Shown: piece by piece, positions 7,880 to 15,944 of the stretch
Layout of the letters: every line of letters starts with the position of its first letter
Numbering within the stretch: position 1 is the stretch's first letter
Source: Lysobacterales bacterium
GTDB taxonomy: Bacteria > Pseudomonadota > Gammaproteobacteria > Xanthomonadales > Xanthomonadaceae
Reading direction: 5' to 3'
Length of the DNA: 35,792 nucleotides
Assembly: GCA_017302135.1 (NCBI GenBank)
Contig: JAFLDZ010000029.1
Span: 1-35,792, forward strand
Program-made: the position numbers and the translations under genes
Notes under the pieces: model-generated
Database searches by the model: none
What the model was told of the DNA's origin: nothing
Seen by the model: only the letters and a program-made list of their open reading frames with translations

Positions 7880-8022
7880 GTAGGGTGGGGTAAGCGCAGC
7901 GCAACCCCACCATCACGGCACATCCATCGCGGTAAGAACTTCAAGAATGCGGTGTCGGCGTATGACAGGCGACGACGGCGCGGATGCAATGGTGGGGTTG
8001 CGCTGCGCTCACCCCACCCTAC
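7880..8022. repeat. REPIN-like inverted pair of GTAGGGTGGGGT elements
   Basis: Left arm 7880-7913 and right arm 7989-8022 are reverse complements over 34 bases with one mismatch. Each arm is itself a hairpin, pairing GGTGGGGT with ACCCCACC around a GCGCAGC-type loop. Two inward-facing REP hairpins separated by about 75 bases form the usual REPIN layout. The element ends about 40 bases before the hemC start and so may affect its transcription. Confidence 0.8.
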
Positions 8023-8064
8023 TTGGGCATCGGAACGGTGCGGGGCGCGTGCGATAATGCGGTC

Positions 8065-8970
8065 ATGCGCACCCTCAACATCGCCACCCGCAAAAGCCCG
8101 CTCGCTCTGTGGCAGACCGAGCATGTTGCCGCCCGTTTGCGCGCGCTGCATCCGGATCTCGATATCCGGTTGATCCCGATGTCCACACGCGGCGACGAGG
8201 TGCTGGACCGCTCGCTGTCGGCGGTGGGCGGCAAGGGCCTGTTCCTCAAGGAACTCGAGCTGGCCATGCTGCGCGGCGATGCCGACTGCGCGGTGCATTC
8301 GCTGAAGGACGTGCCGATGGATCTCGACGGTCCGTTCGCGCTGCCGGCGATCCTGGAACGCGCGGATCACGCCGACGCCTTCGTCAGCAATCGCTTCGAC
8401 AACATCGAGGCGCTGCCGCAGGGCGCGCGCGTCGGCAGCTCGTCGCTGCGGCGGCAGGCGCAGCTGCGGGCGCTGCGGTCCGATCTGCAGCTGGTCGATC
8501 TGCGCGGCAACGTCAATACGCGACTGGCGAAACTCGATGCCGGCGAATACGACGCCATCCTGCTCGCCTGCGCCGGTCTGCAGCGGCTCGGCTTCGATGC
8601 GCGCATCCGTGCGCGGCTGGATGCACCCGAATGGTTGCCGGCGCCTGCGCAGGGCGCGATCGCGATCGAATGTCGCGACGACGATGACGCGACACGCGCG
8701 CTGTTCGCCGCGCTCAATCACGCGCCGACGCGGCGCTGTGTGGAAGCGGAGCGCGCGATGAACCGCGCGCTGCACGGCAGCTGCCAGGTGCCGGTGGCGG
8801 CGTTCGCGCAGATTCGCGACGACGACACCCTGCATCTCGCCGGTCTGGTCGGCTCGGTCGCCGATGGCCGCGCGGTGCGCAGCGAAGCGGTCGGCGACGA
8901 TGTCGATGCATTGGGGCAATTGGTCGCGCAGCAGTTGCTCGACCTTGGCGCAGGCGAATTCATCGCGTAA
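8065..8970 (+). CDS. hemC: Porphobilinogen deaminase (hydroxymethylbilane synthase)
   Basis: 301 residues from the ATG at 8065; the upstream extension to 7984 runs through repeat DNA and is rejected. The enzyme joins four porphobilinogen molecules into hydroxymethylbilane in haem and sirohaem synthesis, in the cytoplasm. It starts with the characteristic LNIATRKSPLALWQTEHV. The TRGD loop, GGKGLFLKELE, HSLKDVP and VGSSSLRRQAQL follow in the family order. Cys240, in the GSCQVP motif, is the residue that carries the dipyrromethane cofactor. Length is normal and the gene looks intact. It normally follows algR directly; here the AT-rich insert lies between. hemD is not found downstream in this window. 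The gene converges with the operon ending at 9144. Confidence 0.97.
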   Translation: MRTLNIATRKSPLALWQTEHVAARLRALHPDLDIRLIPMSTRGDEVLDRSLSAVGGKGLFLKELELAMLRGDADCAVHSLKDVPMDLDGPFALPAILERADHADAFVSNRFDNIEALPQGARVGSSSLRRQAQLRALRSDLQLVDLRGNVNTRLAKLDAGEYDAILLACAGLQRLGFDARIRARLDAPEWLPAPAQGAIAIECRDDDDATRALFAALNHAPTRRCVEAERAMNRALHGSCQVPVAAFAQIRDDDTLHLAGLVGSVADGRAVRSEAVGDDVDALGQLVAQQLLDLGAGEFIA

Positions 8971-8973
8971 TGC

Positions 8974-9128
8974 TTTTTGTGGGAGCGGCTTCAGCCGCGA
9001 AGCCCACACCCTTTCCGACAACACATCGCCCGCAATCAAGACCTCCTTTTGATGGCATGTCGGATTGCATGCGATATCGCGCCCGAGAGGATGCGGGCTT
9101 CGCGGCTGAAGCCGCTCCTACAGAAAAG
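8974..9128. repeat. REPIN-like inverted pair of GGAGCGGCTTCAGCCGC elements
   Basis: The left arm (8974-9005) and the reverse complement of the right arm (9095-9128) share a 24-base identical core containing GGAGCGGCTTCAGCCGCG and differ only near the T-rich outer end. Each arm folds on the palindrome GCGGCT-TC-AGCCGC. It fills nearly all of the space between convergent hemC and the minus-strand operon and may act as a bidirectional terminator. Confidence 0.8.
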
Positions 9129-9143
9129 CAGGGCGCGGGCTGC

Positions 9144-10076
9144 TCAGTAGTACAGCGTTACCAGATGTTTGGCTTCGGCGAAGAAAAGCCAACGTTCCAC
9201 CAGCGCGCCCAACTGGAACGACACCGCACCGACCCACAGCAACACCGTCACATCGCCGTGCGGCAGCAGCCATACCGGCAGCGCGCACAGTGCGGGAATC
9301 AATGCGAACAGCACGACCGAGATCGTGCGCAGCGTCTTCGCGTGTTTACGCGCGACCACGAAGCCCATTTCGCGGGTGAGGTAATTGCTCTCGGTGTGCG
9401 GACCCTCGAACGTCGATACCGTGCGACCGGGCAGGCCGACCGCAGCGGCGGTGTCGTGCGGCAGCGGATCGCGGTCGATATCGCGCCAGTAACGACGCTT
9501 GACCAGCCACAAGGCAATCGCGCCGATGACGATGCCCGCGCCGACCAGACTCGGATCGTCGATGGTGGTGCCGGCGAACGGCCCGAACAGCAGGCCGCCG
9601 CCGAGCGCGGCGAACAGCAGATAGGCCGGCGCCACCAGCCGGTGCCGCCACGCGGGGATCGGCTTGAGCGAGGCGTAGATCATCGCGGTACTGTAGACCG
9701 CCGCGACCGACAGCAGCGCCAGCAGCGCGCCCGCCGCACGCACCGACAGGCCGTGGCGCGAGCCCCACGACAGCGCCATGACCGCAGCGGCGGCGGCGAA
9801 GCAGGCGACGGCGAAGACGCCTTCGCGCGACATCCACGAGCTGCGCCACTGCGAGAACGCGCGCCACACCCGCGCGGGCTTGCCCAGGTGCCACAGCGAA
9901 GCGGTCACGCCGATGGCGACCAGCACCGCGCCCACGACCAGCCCCAACATCCAGCCCAGGCCGTCGAACCATTCGGGACGGTCGCCCACCGCGATCCGCA
10001 GCGCCAGCCAGAACCACAGGCCGAAGCCGGTGCCGGAGAGTGTGGTGAAGACGATGACGGAAAAGGCGGGATTCAT
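9144..10076 (-). CDS. soeC: DmsC/NrfD-type membrane anchor, probable sulfite dehydrogenase subunit C
   Basis: 310 residues with about eight hydrophobic segments spread over the whole length and no soluble domain. It opens with NPAFSVIVFTTLSGTGFG and carries SLWHLGKPARVWRAF in the first loop, as in DmsC-type anchors of molybdoenzymes. It would hold the catalytic and iron-sulfur subunits at the inner face of the membrane and pass electrons to quinone. It is the last gene of the operon; the iron-sulfur subunit gene ends 43 bases before its start. Its family assignment as a DmsC-like anchor is firm. The soeC name rests on the likeness of the catalytic subunit to SoeA. Confidence 0.8.
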   Translation of the reverse strand: MNPAFSVIVFTTLSGTGFGLWFWLALRIAVGDRPEWFDGLGWMLGLVVGAVLVAIGVTASLWHLGKPARVWRAFSQWRSSWMSREGVFAVACFAAAAAVMALSWGSRHGLSVRAAGALLALLSVAAVYSTAMIYASLKPIPAWRHRLVAPAYLLFAALGGGLLFGPFAGTTIDDPSLVGAGIVIGAIALWLVKRRYWRDIDRDPLPHDTAAAVGLPGRTVSTFEGPHTESNYLTREMGFVVARKHAKTLRTISVVLFALIPALCALPVWLLPHGDVTVLLWVGAVSFQLGALVERWLFFAEAKHLVTLYY

Positions 10077-10119
10077 GCGGTCCTTTCCTGCGCGACGTGG
10101 TCATGGGGATCAGCGCGGA

Positions 10120-10995
10120 TCATCGGCTCAATACCCGGTCCAACCAGCGCAACACCGGCGGCAATGCTTCGGCATCGAGCGCTTCCTCCTGCACCGGCGC
10201 AGGCGCTGCATCGCCCGCACGACGCGGACGCTGCGGCAAATAGCGGTTGACCGGCGCGTAGCCCAGTTCCGGCATCAGCGCGACGCCGCCGCGCTCGGCC
10301 ACTAGTTTCGAGACATCCGAATCCGGGTCGCCCAGATCGCCGAAATGCCGGGCCTTGGTCGGGCACGCCTGCACACAGGCGGGCTGGCGATCCTCTTCGG
10401 GCAACTGCGTGTTGTAGATGCGATCGACGCAGAGCGTGCATTTCTTCATCACGCCTTCGACCGCGCTGTATTCGCGCGCACCGTACGGGCACGCCCACGA
10501 GCACAGTTTGCAACCGATGCATTTGTCTTCGTCGACCAGCACGATGCCGTCTTCGGCGCGCTTGTAGCTGGCGCCGGTGGGGCAGACGGTGACGCAGGCG
10601 GGCGTTTCGCAGTGCAGACAGCTGCGCGGAAAGTGCAGAGTGGTGGCGGGTTGCGTCGTTGCGGATTGAGCCCCTCTCCCCCCGGGAGAGGGGTTGGGGA
10701 GAGGGTTCGGCGCGAGCGATGAACGACAGCTTGAAACCGCACCCTCATCCGCCCTGCGGGCACCTTCTCCCGGAGGGAGAAGGAAATGCTCTGCAGCCAC
10801 TTCATAACTGTGCACACGATTGAACCACACGCCCGACGGATCCTTGCCGTAAGGCTGCTCGTCGGGCAGCGGCCCGGCGATGCCGCCCGCGTTCCACTGT
10901 TTGCAGCTCACCGCGCAGGCGTGACAGCCCACGCAGGTGTCGAGATCGATCACCAGACCGAGTTTCACTTTCGACGGCGGCGGCAGGTCGGTCAT
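10120..10995 (-). CDS. soeB: Four-cluster ferredoxin-type subunit, probable SoeB, with in-frame REPIN insert
   Basis: 291 residues. Four cysteine groups typical of DmsB-like subunits are present: Cys21/24/27/31, Cys126/129/134/138, Cys159/162/165/169, and Cys186/189 with Cys207/211. They would carry four [4Fe-4S] clusters moving electrons between the molybdenum site and the membrane anchor. Residues about 71-111, between the first two groups, are Pro/Gly/Arg-rich and are encoded by a repeat (10671-10783). Family members lack this stretch as far as I know. The frame is intact and all cluster cysteines remain, so the protein may still work with an extra loop; one additional Cys (residue 90) lies in the insert. 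The gene follows the transporter gene by 16 bases. Confidence 0.8.
   Translation of the reverse strand: MTDLPPPSKVKLGLVIDLDTCVGCHACAVSCKQWNAGGIAGPLPDEQPYGKDPSGVWFNRVHSYEVAAEHFLLPPGEGARRADEGAVSSCRSSLAPNPLPNPSPGGRGAQSATTQPATTLHFPRSCLHCETPACVTVCPTGASYKRAEDGIVLVDEDKCIGCKLCSWACPYGAREYSAVEGVMKKCTLCVDRIYNTQLPEEDRQPACVQACPTKARHFGDLGDPDSDVSKLVAERGGVALMPELGYAPVNRYLPQRPRRAGDAAPAPVQEEALDAEALPPVLRWLDRVLSR
10671..10783. repeat. REPIN-like element inserted inside the soeB reading frame
   Basis: Two hairpin arms are seen. CCCCTCTCCC pairs with GGGAGAGGGG at 10671-10694, with a further GGGGAGAGGG tail. At 10741-10783 there is ACCCTCATCCGCCCTGCGGG followed by CCTTCTCCC-GGA-GGGAGAAGG. The right arm, read in reverse, matches the solo copy at 33011-33060. 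The element keeps the soeB frame open. Confidence 0.85.
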
Positions 10996-11011
10996 GGGCG
11001 GAGGCGATCGT

Positions 11012-12769
11012 TCAAAACGGGAAATAGCGCGGAATCAGCACCACTGCCATCGCCCAGAACAACAGGTTCAGCGGGATGCCGATTTTCGGGAAGTCGGAAA
11101 AACGATAGCCTGCGGCGGTGTAGACCATGGTGTTGGTCTGGTAGCCGACCGGCGTGGCGAAACTGGTCGAGGCCGCGAATGCGACGGCGACCAGGAACGG
11201 TTTGGTGTCCACGCCCAGCGCCTCGGCCGCAGCGATGGCGATCGGCACGACCAGCACCGCGGCGGCGTTGTTGCTCATCACTTCGGTCATCATCGCCGTG
11301 AGCAGGTAGATGGTCGCCAGTGTCGCCAGCGGGCCGTAGCCGCCGATCCAGCCGAGCGCATTGTGCGCGACCCAGTCGGCGCCGCCGGATTTCTGCAACG
11401 CGATACCCAGCGGCAGCACGCCGGCCAGCAGAATGATCACCCGCCAATCGATGGCGGCGTAGGCTTCTTCCGGCTCCAGGCAGCGCAGGATCACCAGCGC
11501 CGCGCAGCCCAGCAGCGACGACGCCACGATCGGCATCCAGCCCAGCGCCGAAACGCCGATCGCCGCCACCAGGACCAGCATCGAAAGCCCGGCGCGGCGC
11601 TTGTCGATCCGTGGCTGGGTGCGCTGTCCCAGCAGGACCACCGCCGGATTGGGGCGGAGTTCTTCCAGCGCGGTCGCGGCGGCATCCACCAGCAGCACGT
11701 CGCCGACGGCCAGCGGAATATTGTCGATCCGCTGGTGCGGCGTGGCGCCGCTGCGCTGCAGACCGTGCACGCGCATCCGGTAGACGTGCCCGAAGCGCAG
11801 TTGGGCCAGCGATTTGCCGACCAGCGCCGAGCCGGGCGCGATCATCACTTCGGCATGCACCCGCGGCGCCTCGGGATTGCCGTCCAGATCGCGCGCGACG
11901 ATATCGTGCGTCAGCTGCAGCTGGCGGCGCGCCTGTTGGATATCGTTCCATTCGCCGCGCATCAACAGGCGGTCGCCGGCGATGATGGTTTCGGTGCGCG
12001 GCAGCATCGCGCCGTCGCGGACGATTTCCAGCAGGAACACATCCTTGACTTCCACCGGAAGCAAGGTGCTGCCGGTGCGTCCGATCGCCACCGATTTTTC
12101 CGGGACCTGCAGTTCGACGAGATAGCGGCCGCGGTGATCGTCCGAGGCGGTGTTGGGAATGCCCAGATCCGGCAGCAGAAACCGCTGCGCGATCATGATG
12201 TAAATCATGCCTGCGGCTACGAACCACAGCCCCAGCGGGGTGAACTCGAACAGCGCGAATCCGGACTGCCCCGACTGCCGGGCCAGCGAGTCCACCAGCA
12301 GATTGGTCGACGTGCCGACCAGCGTGCACACGCCGCCGAACTGCGCCGCGAACGACAGCGGGATCAGATATTTCGACGGCGAACGGCCGCGCGACACCAC
12401 CGCGGCGATCACCAGCGGCAGGAACACCGCGACGATGGCGGTGTTGTTGATGAACGCCGAAGAAAACGCCACCAGCGCCATCATCACCAGGGTCATCAGC
12501 CACGACCAGCGCACGCGCGCCAACAGGTCGCCGAGCGTCTGCAGGATGCCGCTGCGCTGCAGTCCGGCGCTGAGCACGAACATCGCGGCGACGGTGATCG
12601 TGGCCGGGCTGCTGAAGCCCGACAGCGCCTCGGAGGGGTCGACCACGCCGAACACCAGCAGGCTGCCCAGGACCAGCAGCGCCACCACATCCACCGGCCA
12701 CTTCTCGCTGACGAACAAGGCGACCGCGCCCACCAGGACGCACAGCGTCAGTAACAGATCAATACCCAT
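11012..12769 (-). CDS. SLC13/DASS-type anion transporter with two central RCK_C domains
   Basis: 585 residues. N-terminal and C-terminal halves are each strongly hydrophobic, with family hallmarks such as SAFINNTAIVAVFLPL and VGTSTNLLVDSL in the first half and TEVMSNNAAAVLVVPIA with TPVGYQTNTMVY in the second. Between them, residues about 205-380 hold two soluble TrkA_C/RCK_C-like domains, as in the sulfate-transporter branch of the family. It should carry a small anion such as sulfate or a carboxylate across the inner membrane. Its place inside the putative sulfite dehydrogenase operon favours sulfite, sulfate or a sulfonate; this is inference. Its start overlaps the end of the small gene upstream by 11 bases. 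Confidence 0.85.
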   Translation of the reverse strand: MGIDLLLTLCVLVGAVALFVSEKWPVDVVALLVLGSLLVFGVVDPSEALSGFSSPATITVAAMFVLSAGLQRSGILQTLGDLLARVRWSWLMTLVMMALVAFSSAFINNTAIVAVFLPLVIAAVVSRGRSPSKYLIPLSFAAQFGGVCTLVGTSTNLLVDSLARQSGQSGFALFEFTPLGLWFVAAGMIYIMIAQRFLLPDLGIPNTASDDHRGRYLVELQVPEKSVAIGRTGSTLLPVEVKDVFLLEIVRDGAMLPRTETIIAGDRLLMRGEWNDIQQARRQLQLTHDIVARDLDGNPEAPRVHAEVMIAPGSALVGKSLAQLRFGHVYRMRVHGLQRSGATPHQRIDNIPLAVGDVLLVDAAATALEELRPNPAVVLLGQRTQPRIDKRRAGLSMLVLVAAIGVSALGWMPIVASSLLGCAALVILRCLEPEEAYAAIDWRVIILLAGVLPLGIALQKSGGADWVAHNALGWIGGYGPLATLATIYLLTAMMTEVMSNNAAAVLVVPIAIAAAEALGVDTKPFLVAVAFAASTSFATPVGYQTNTMVYTAAGYRFSDFPKIGIPLNLLFWAMAVVLIPRYFPF

Positions 12770-13028
12770 GCGGTTGCCGTCGCCCCTCGCTGTCGAGCAA
12801 AAGCCGCAGACCCAGCGCGACGATCCCGAGCGTCATCAGCAGTACCGGCAGCACGCCGAGCGTGGTCAGGATCGAATCGACGATGTTCGTGCCACCGTTC
12901 GTGGCGCTGGCGCGCGCGGTATCCGAAGACGTGAGCAACGCCCACAGCAGCATCAGACTGCCGATCTTGCCGAACGCGATGCAGGCCCAGCCGGCGATAC
13001 GGCGGCCGTTCGCAGGCAGGGCGGTCAT
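12759..13028 (-). CDS. Small two-helix membrane protein in the Soe operon
   Basis: 89 residues from the ATG at 13028, which overlaps the soeA stop in ATGA. Two hydrophobic segments are clear: residues about 12-35 (AGWACIAFGKIGSLMLLWAL) and about 52-76 (LGVLPVLLMTLGIVALGLRL). They are joined by a short Ser/Thr/Asn-rich loop, and the C-terminus is charged. I do not recognise the family. The tight overlap on both sides (4 bases with soeA, 11 with the transporter gene) argues that it is a real, translationally coupled gene. It could assist the transporter or the enzyme's membrane attachment. The longer open frame reaching 13481 is the soeA shadow. Confidence 0.7.
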   Translation of the reverse strand: MTALPANGRRIAGWACIAFGKIGSLMLLWALLTSSDTARASATNGGTNIVDSILTTLGVLPVLLMTLGIVALGLRLLLDSEGRRQPHGY

Positions 13029-15877
13029 GCGCGGTCCCTGTCGCGCATCGACGCGCCGTAGCGCAGCGGCGCATCGCTGGCGGCATCGAAGGCGATGGGC
13101 ACGAACTGCGGCGCGCTGATGCCGGCGGTGTCGGCCTTGCGGATCGACACGCGCAGATCGAACCACGCCGCCTGCCCGGTGACCGGGTCGGCGTTGGCGT
13201 AATCGCCGCGCGGGGTGATGTCGCTGATCAGATGATTGAGCAGGAAACCTTTTTCGGCCTCGGGCGCGTTTTTTGCGAGCTTCCACGCGCCCTTGCGCTT
13301 GCCGATGGCGTTCCACGTCCACACCGTGTCCGGCTGCACGTTGGCGGCGAACTTCGCCTGCACGGTGATGGTGCCGTGATGCGACGAGACCTCGATCCAG
13401 TCGTCGTCGGCGATGCCGTAGCGCGCGCCGGTATCGGGATGCAGGTACAGGAAGTTCCGCGTCATGATCTGGCGCAGCCACGCATTCTGCGAACCCCAGG
13501 CGTGATACATGAACATCGGTCGCTGGGTGATCGCGGAAAGCGGAAACGTTTCGCTACTCGTCTGCGTGGACTCGAAGGGCTCGTACCACATCGGCAGCGG
13601 ATCGAAGTAAGTCGCCACGCGTTCGCGATGCGCATCCGGCGGCTGCAGCGCGCCATGGCCCTGCGCGGCGAGGCGGAACTTCTGCAGCGTTTCCGAATAC
13701 AGCTGCAGCACGATCGGTTCGGTGGTCGCGATGAAGCCGAAACGATGCGCCCACTGCAGATAATCGCGGTTCGCCATTTTGTAGTAGCGCGCGGATTCCG
13801 GAATCGACGCGTGCCAGAAGCCGCCGTGTTCGATGTAGCGCTGCAGCTGTTCGGGATTGGGCGCGCCCTTGCCGGTCTCGCTGCCGTCTTCGCCGCGCCA
13901 GCCGGCGAGCAGGCCGACGCCCGGCGCGCGCTCATGCCGCACCATGTAATCGGCGTAGTCGCGATAGATCGGCATGCCATCGGCGTCGGTCATGCCCGGC
14001 AGGCCGAGACGCGCGCCCAGGTCCAGCAGCACCGACTGGAAGCCGCGCACGTCGCGCGGGCGGCCATCGCTGCCGGGCTGGGTCGCGGGATCGAACACCG
14101 GATGACGGATCGCATCCGACGCGCCGTCGGCATCGGAGATCGGACGATCGAGCAGGCTGATCGCGTCGTGGCGTTCGAGATAGGTCGTGTCCGGCAGCAC
14201 CAGATCGGCGTAGGCCACCATCTCGCTGGCGTAGGCGTCGCTGTAGATGATGTGCGGAATTCTGTACTCGCCGCCGGCGTCCCTGTCGGTGAGCCAGTGC
14301 ATGGTCTCGCGCGTGTTCATCGCCGAGTTCCAGCTCATGTTGGCCATGAACATCAGCAGCGTGTCGATCCTGTACGGATCGCCGGCCCATGCGTTGCGGA
14401 TCACCGTATGCATCATGCCGTGCGACGACAGCGGATACGCCCACGAATAGGCGTGGTCGATGCGGCGCGGCTGTCCCTGCGCATCGACGACCAGATCTTC
14501 CGGCCCGTGCACGAAGCCCAGCGGCGCGGCGTCGAGCGTGCCGTTGTCGCGGCGCAGTTTGCCCGGACGGTTCGCGGGCGGCAGCGGTTTCGGGAACGGC
14601 GGCTGGTAACGGAAGCTGCCGGGCGCATCCACCGCGCCGAGCAGCATCTGCAGCACGTGCAGCGCGCGACAGGTGTGGAAACCGTTGCTGTGCGCGCTGA
14701 TGCCGCGCATCGCGTGCATCGCGACCGGGCGGCCGATCATCTCGCTGTGTTCGCGGCCCCAACTGTCGGTCCATGCGATCGGCAGACTGAGATTGCTGTC
14801 GAACGCGGCTTCCGCAAGCTCGCGCGCGATGCGGCGGATGGTGTCGGCGGGAATGCCGCAGCGCGCGCTGACCGCATCGGGCGAGTACTGCGGATCGAGA
14901 TAGCGTTCGGCCAGCAGTTGGAACACCGGTACGGCGGTGCGGCCGTCGGGCAAAGTGTATTCACCGACGACTGCGGGCTGGATGTCGATGCTGTTGGCGT
15001 CGGTCGCAGCGTTCGTGGCGCGATCCCAGCACAGCGTCTTGCCGGCGTCGTCCCGCGCAAACAGGCCATCGTCCGCACCGCCGGGATTGCGCACCACCAG
15101 CCAATGCGCATTCGCATAGCGCACCAGGTAATCCAGATCGATGCGATCGCTGCGCAGCAGTTCGTGGATCAACGCGAACGCGAACAGGCCGTCGGTGCCG
15201 GGACGGATGCCGATCCACTCGTCGGCGATCGCGCCGTAGCCGGTGCGCACCGGATTGACCGCGACGATCTTCGCGCCGCGTGCTTTCAACCTGGACAGTC
15301 CGAGTTTGATCGGGTTGGAGTCGTGGTCTTCGGCCACGCCCCAGAGCATGAAGTAGCGCGCGTGCTCCCAGTCGGGTTCGCCGAATTCCCAGAAGCTGCC
15401 GCCGAGGGTGTACAGCCCGCCTGCGGCCATGTTCACCGAGCAGAAGCCGCCGTGCGCGGCGTAGTTGACGGTGCCGAACTGCTGCGCCCACCAGCCGGTG
15501 AGCGCCTGCGACTGGTCGCGGCCGGTGAAGAAGGCCAGTTCGTCGGGATTGCGCTCGCGGATCGGTTTCAGCCACGAGGTCGCCAGCGCGAGGGCTTCGT
15601 CCCACTCGATCTCGCGGAACTCGCCGCTGCCGCGCTCGCCGGTGCGCAGCAGCGGTTTGCGCAGACGCGCGGGCGAGTAGTGCTGCATGATCCCGGCCGA
15701 ACCCTTGGCGCAGAGCACGCCCTTGTTCACCGGATGATCGGGATTGCCCTGGATGTAGCGGATCTGCCCGTCCTTGATCCAGACCCGGATACCGCACCGG
15801 CACGCGCACATGTAGCACGTGGTGGTCTTGACGTCGTCGCCGGGCGAGGGCGAGAGGTTGAGCGCGGGCGCTTGCAT
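13025..15877 (-). CDS. soeA: Molybdopterin oxidoreductase, probable sulfite dehydrogenase catalytic subunit SoeA
   Basis: 950 residues. The N-terminus has the [4Fe-4S] motif Cys21/24/28 with Cys56 in GVLCAKGS, then molybdopterin-binding domains with RDQSQALTGWWAQQFG, HGGFCSVNMAAGG, FGEPDWEHARYF and VAEDHDSNPIK. The C-terminal 120 residues form the usual molydopterin dinucleotide-binding beta domain. These stretches agree with what I remember of Allochromatium SoeA, which oxidises sulfite to sulfate in the cytoplasm. There is no twin-arginine signal, which fits a cytoplasmic enzyme and argues against a periplasmic DMSO reductase. It leads an operon with a small membrane protein, an SLC13 transporter, an iron-sulfur subunit and an anchor. 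Alternatives are other DMSO-reductase-family enzymes such as a polysulfide or thiosulfate reductase. Confidence 0.8.
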   Translation of the reverse strand: MQAPALNLSPSPGDDVKTTTCYMCACRCGIRVWIKDGQIRYIQGNPDHPVNKGVLCAKGSAGIMQHYSPARLRKPLLRTGERGSGEFREIEWDEALALATSWLKPIRERNPDELAFFTGRDQSQALTGWWAQQFGTVNYAAHGGFCSVNMAAGGLYTLGGSFWEFGEPDWEHARYFMLWGVAEDHDSNPIKLGLSRLKARGAKIVAVNPVRTGYGAIADEWIGIRPGTDGLFAFALIHELLRSDRIDLDYLVRYANAHWLVVRNPGGADDGLFARDDAGKTLCWDRATNAATDANSIDIQPAVVGEYTLPDGRTAVPVFQLLAERYLDPQYSPDAVSARCGIPADTIRRIARELAEAAFDSNLSLPIAWTDSWGREHSEMIGRPVAMHAMRGISAHSNGFHTCRALHVLQMLLGAVDAPGSFRYQPPFPKPLPPANRPGKLRRDNGTLDAAPLGFVHGPEDLVVDAQGQPRRIDHAYSWAYPLSSHGMMHTVIRNAWAGDPYRIDTLLMFMANMSWNSAMNTRETMHWLTDRDAGGEYRIPHIIYSDAYASEMVAYADLVLPDTTYLERHDAISLLDRPISDADGASDAIRHPVFDPATQPGSDGRPRDVRGFQSVLLDLGARLGLPGMTDADGMPIYRDYADYMVRHERAPGVGLLAGWRGEDGSETGKGAPNPEQLQRYIEHGGFWHASIPESARYYKMANRDYLQWAHRFGFIATTEPIVLQLYSETLQKFRLAAQGHGALQPPDAHRERVATYFDPLPMWYEPFESTQTSSETFPLSAITQRPMFMYHAWGSQNAWLRQIMTRNFLYLHPDTGARYGIADDDWIEVSSHHGTITVQAKFAANVQPDTVWTWNAIGKRKGAWKLAKNAPEAEKGFLLNHLISDITPRGDYANADPVTGQAAWFDLRVSIRKADTAGISAPQFVPIAFDAASDAPLRYGASMRDRDRA

Positions 15878-15944
15878 CGCGCCATTGTGCCTGCCGGGAG
15901 CGCCGGCAGGCGAGTGCGGAACGCGGGGGTTTACTTCCGGGTGC

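Larger units (their letters stand above)
5856..8064. other. AT-rich insertion between algR and hemC (candidate small genomic island)
   Basis: Composition drops visibly from just after the algR stop to about 7500, with runs such as TTAAAATTAAATCAAG, while both flanks are strongly GC-rich. It holds two genes with codon use unlike their neighbours (5933-6769 and 6945-7502), then a gene-free stretch packed with repeats. No integrase, transposase, tRNA or clear attachment-site duplication was seen, so the route of entry is unknown. Transfer is inferred from composition and from interruption of a normally adjacent gene pair. Confidence 0.6.
7503..8064. other. Gene-free, repeat-rich stretch upstream of hemC
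   Basis: No convincing gene lies here. It holds a short palindromic element (7521-7543), a cluster of hairpins (7635-7692), a 16-base direct duplication (7716-7747) and a REPIN-like inverted pair (7880-8022). Composition changes from AT-rich back to GC-rich across it. The hemC promoter must lie in its right part or upstream; no clear -35/-10 pair was identified. Confidence 0.7.

Noticed and set aside
8974..9128. Insertion-sequence terminal repeats at the REPIN after hemC
   Set aside because: The enclosed DNA is under 100 bases and encodes nothing; each arm is itself a hairpin, which fits a REPIN better than IS ends.
10937..12754. 605-codon plus-strand open frame opposite the SLC13 transporter gene
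   Set aside because: Its composition is typical of an antisense shadow (Arg/His/Gln/Asp-rich); the minus-strand frame encodes a recognisable transporter.
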